Assembly: GCF_902706195.1 (NCBI RefSeq) | Contig: NZ_CACSJO010000015.1 | Span: 1-64,000 of the forward strand | From: Novosphingobium sp. 18050 | GTDB taxonomy: Bacteria > Pseudomonadota > Alphaproteobacteria > Sphingomonadales > Sphingomonadaceae | Reading direction: 5' to 3' | Length of the DNA stretch: 64,000 nucleotides | Part shown: in pieces, positions 62,105 to 64,000 of the stretch | Position numbering within the stretch: position 1 is the stretch's first letter | How the letters are laid out: every line of letters starts with the position of its first letter | Notes under the pieces: generated by a model | Told to the model about the DNA's origin: nothing | The model's database searches: none | Seen by the model: only the letters and a program-made list of their open reading frames with translations | Position numbers and translations under genes: made by a program

Positions 62105-63115
62105 ATGACCGGGCATGTCCTGTGCTTCGGCGAAGTGCTGCTCCGCTTCGCCACCCCCGCCGCCCGCCTCACCGTACAGTGCGATGCACTGGACATGGTG
62201 GTGGGCGGCGCCGAAGCGAATGTCGGCGCGGGCCTCGCCTCGCTCGGGCACGACGTCAGGATGCTGACCCGGCTGCCGTCCAGCCCGCTCGGCGACAAGG
62301 CCCGCGCGGCGCTGGGCGCAGCCGGTGTGGATACCGCCCACATCGGCCGCGCGGCAGGCCGCATGGGGCTCTACTTTCTGGAGAGCGGCGCAGGGCTCAG
62401 GCCATCGTCGATCACCTATGATCGCGCGGGCAGCGTGTTCGCAAATTCCGCGCCGGAGGATTTCGACTTCGCCTCCGCGCTTGAGGGCGCCCGGCTGCTG
62501 CACCTTTCCGGCATCACCCCGGCGCTCGGTCCCGGCGGCGTGGCGCTCGCGCAGGCCGCCGTTGCTGCGGCCAATGCTGCAGGCGTACCGATCTGCTTCG
62601 ACGGCAATTACCGCGCACTGTTATGGGATGCGTGGGACAGCGATCCACGCAACATCCTGACCGACCTGATGCAATCGGCCACGGTCATGATCGGCAACCA
62701 CCGCGACATATCGCTGCTCTTGGGCAAGGCTTTCTCCGGCGACGGTTCCGACCGCCGCCGCGAAGCTGCACTGGCGGCTTTCGAGGCTTTCCCCAAGCTA
62801 CAACTGATCGCCTCGACCGCACGGCATATCGTCAATGCGGGGCATCACAGCATTGCCGCGCGGATCGACGCACGGGATGCAGCCCACCAGACCGCCGAAG
62901 TCGACGTGACCGGTATCGTCGACCGCATAGGCACCGGTGATGCTTTTGCTGCAGGCGTGCTGCACAAGTGGCTCGAAGGTGCGGACATCGTTTCGACGGC
63001 GCAGGCGGGGCTCGCATACACGGTTCTCAAACATACCCAACCCGGCGACATGTGTCTGATTGGGCTTGTAGAACTGGAAGCCTTTTCCGCCAGCGGAGGC
63101 GACGTAAGACGATAG
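62105..63115 (+). CDS. kdgK: PfkB-family sugar kinase, probable 2-keto-3-deoxygluconate kinase
   Basis: 336 residues of the ribokinase/PfkB family. N-terminal GGAEANVGAGLASLGHDVRMLTRLP (substrate lid) and C-terminal DRIGTGDAFAAGVLHKWLEG, which is PfkB signature 2 with the catalytic Asp in GTGDAF. It would phosphorylate KDG to KDPG. It starts one base after the kduD stop and completes the uronate route as far as KDPG; no KDPG aldolase gene is present in the window. Assignment to KDG rather than another ketose rests on the operon. Confidence 0.88.
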   Translation: MTGHVLCFGEVLLRFATPAARLTVQCDALDMVVGGAEANVGAGLASLGHDVRMLTRLPSSPLGDKARAALGAAGVDTAHIGRAAGRMGLYFLESGAGLRPSSITYDRAGSVFANSAPEDFDFASALEGARLLHLSGITPALGPGGVALAQAAVAAANAAGVPICFDGNYRALLWDAWDSDPRNILTDLMQSATVMIGNHRDISLLLGKAFSGDGSDRRREAALAAFEAFPKLQLIASTARHIVNAGHHSIAARIDARDAAHQTAEVDVTGIVDRIGTGDAFAAGVLHKWLEGADIVSTAQAGLAYTVLKHTQPGDMCLIGLVELEAFSASGGDVRR

Positions 63116-63183
63116 GTGCCAAGGGCAGAATGCCCACTCCCTACCCCTTGTCGCAAGCGGAAGGGTAGCAGGATTTGGCACCT
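63114..63183. other. Highly folded intergenic element, possible RNA structure
   Basis: AGGTGCCAA (63114-63122) and TTGGCACCT (63175-63183) form a 9-bp outer stem enclosing two hairpins: GGGCA-GAA-TGCCC (63123-63135) and CTACCC...GGGTAG (63141-63146 with 63163-63168, plus CTT/AAG inside). The outer stem starts on the kdgK stop codon. Read on the minus strand, 63169-63184 gives AAGGTGCCAAATCCTG followed by a hairpin, resembling the conserved 3' half of SAM-I riboswitches; the 5' half does not fit well. Either strand could be the functional one, and a transcriptional terminator for kdgK is the simplest reading. Confidence 0.45.
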
Positions 63184-63244
63184 TGCCGTCTCGCCGCAGC
63201 CGGCTGGGTTTTCGAGCACCGCACTCGAATGGGAGGAGAGTACC

Positions 63245-64000
63245 ATGAACGGCACCGACGCCAGGATCACCCGGCGCGCCCTCGTCAAATCCGCTGCCGC
63301 GCTGGCCGCCGCCGCGCCGGTGCCGCTCATGGCGCGCAGCGCCAAACTGCCGCGCGTCGGCCGCTACACCGGCACCGCCGAACACGGCGTCCACGCCTTC
63401 AAGGGCATCCGCTACGGCCGCGCAGCACGGTTCGCCCGTCCTGTGGCCGAGCCATGGGACGGCCCTTCTCTCAACGCCGACAAGTTCGGTGCGATCTGTC
63501 CGCAGCGCAGCATGGGCGAGGAAGCGCAATCGGAACACTGCCTGTTCCTCAACGTCTGGACAACCGACGCTAACCCGCGCGCGGGCCGGGCGGTGATGGT
63601 CTATTTCCACGGCGGCGCCTACACCACCGGATCGGTCACCGACCCGCTGACCCACGGCGCGAACCTCGCCGCCGAAGGCGATGTGGTGGTCGTGACGGTC
63701 AACCACCGACTCAATGCGCTGGGCTATGCTTGGCTCAAGCCTTTCGGCGCGCGCTATGCCGATAGCGGGAACCTCGGCCAACTGGACCTGATCCTGGCCC
63801 TGCAATGGGTGCGCGATCACATTGCAGCATTCGGCGGCGATCCCGCGCGGGTCATGGTCTTTGGTCAGTCGGGCGGCGGTGCCAAGATCGCCACCTTGAT
63901 GGCCATGCCCGCCGCAAAGGGCCTGTTTCATTCCGCCGCGACGATGAGCGGGCAGCAGGTGCAGGCGAGCGGCCCGGCCCATGCATGGAGCCGCACGCAG
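63245..64000 (+). CDS. Type-B carboxylesterase, Tat-exported, 3' end cut by window
   Basis: 252 codons to the window edge, frame still open. The N-terminus ITRRALVKSAAALAAAAPVPLMA is a twin-arginine-type signal. The alpha/beta-hydrolase core shows FKGIRYGRA, EHCLFLNVW (type-B motif), VYFHGGAY (oxyanion hole) and the nucleophile Ser in VFGQSGGGAK, where FGESAGG is usual. The start has GGGAGGAGAG immediately upstream. It lies after the folded element and the uronate operon. An esterase acting on acetylated or methylated pectic sugars would fit, but type-B esterases are broad and the substrate is not known. Confidence 0.88.
   Translation, partial: MNGTDARITRRALVKSAAALAAAAPVPLMARSAKLPRVGRYTGTAEHGVHAFKGIRYGRAARFARPVAEPWDGPSLNADKFGAICPQRSMGEEAQSEHCLFLNVWTTDANPRAGRAVMVYFHGGAYTTGSVTDPLTHGANLAAEGDVVVVTVNHRLNALGYAWLKPFGARYADSGNLGQLDLILALQWVRDHIAAFGGDPARVMVFGQSGGGAKIATLMAMPAAKGLFHSAATMSGQQVQASGPAHAWSRTQ

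Noticed and set aside
1..64000. tRNA, rRNA, CRISPR arrays, insertion sequences or phage genes
   Set aside because: No cloverleaf, ribosomal motif, regularly spaced repeat, transposase or integrase was seen on reading the window; short or degenerate copies could be missed by eye.

Overview
The window is high-GC, gene-dense DNA with no tRNA, rRNA, insertion sequence, phage gene or CRISPR array that I could find. Four TonB-dependent receptors, paired LacI/GntR regulators, glycoside hydrolases, sulfatases and nag/mur/kdu catabolic genes suggest a free-living alphaproteobacterium of the Sphingomonadaceae (Novosphingobium/Sphingobium-like). That assignment is inferred from gene content and protein style, not from a marker gene.

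Layout. (1) 1-15.8 kb: the 3' part of a trehalase gene, then a two-armed amino-sugar locus. The minus arm is nagB-II, nagA, a GH84-like hydrolase gene, dld and a GlcNAc-kinase-like gene. The plus arm is a PP2C-like phosphatase gene, anmK, a TonB receptor gene, an SSS symporter gene, murQ and a GntR regulator gene. Together they outline a full route for anhydro-MurNAc/MurNAc: uptake, AnmK, MurQ, NagA, NagB-II, with Dld placed to burn the D-lactate that MurQ releases. (2) 15.8-17.4 kb: a spermidine-synthase-fold protein, a small charged protein and a cold-shock protein. (3) 17.4-31.3 kb: LacI and MFS genes diverge, across two LacI-type operators, from a TonB receptor / flavin-dependent halogenase / GH3 / CPA2 antiporter / GH3 operon; an aldo-keto reductase gene follows.

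(4) 31.3-34.9 kb: an NDH-2-like flavoprotein, an Rrf2 regulator with its own dyad, and a CPA1 Na+/H+ antiporter. (5) 35.2-39.9 kb: an envelope glycoconjugate-like cluster (two GT4 glycosyltransferases, DUF2141, a flippase/synthase-like membrane protein, a DUF2334 deacetylase-fold protein). (6) 40.1-45.1 kb: TonB receptor, DUF6607 protein, a small Cys/His protein and ferredoxin-NADP reductase. (7) 45.1-48.0 kb: an NAD salvage group (nicotinamidase-like hydrolase, NrtR, PncB), followed by an AI-2E family membrane protein.

(8) 49.3-56.7 kb: a TonB receptor and two Cys-type sulfatases with a TetR regulator, including a perfect 16-bp-arm inverted repeat in the divergent promoter. (9) 56.9-64.0 kb: a hexuronate locus (ExuT, a hydratase-fold protein, LacI regulator, KduI, KduD, KdgK) tied together by three matching ACCGGT-centred operators, ending in a Tat-exported carboxylesterase cut by the window edge. 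Between kdgK and the esterase gene lies a highly folded segment whose minus strand resembles part of a SAM-I riboswitch.

The candidates most worth follow-up are the PP2C protein coupled to anmK, the halogenase and antiporter built into a glucoside operon, the TonB/DUF6607/Cys-protein/Fpr group, the 51.7-kb inverted repeat and the 63.1-kb structured element.
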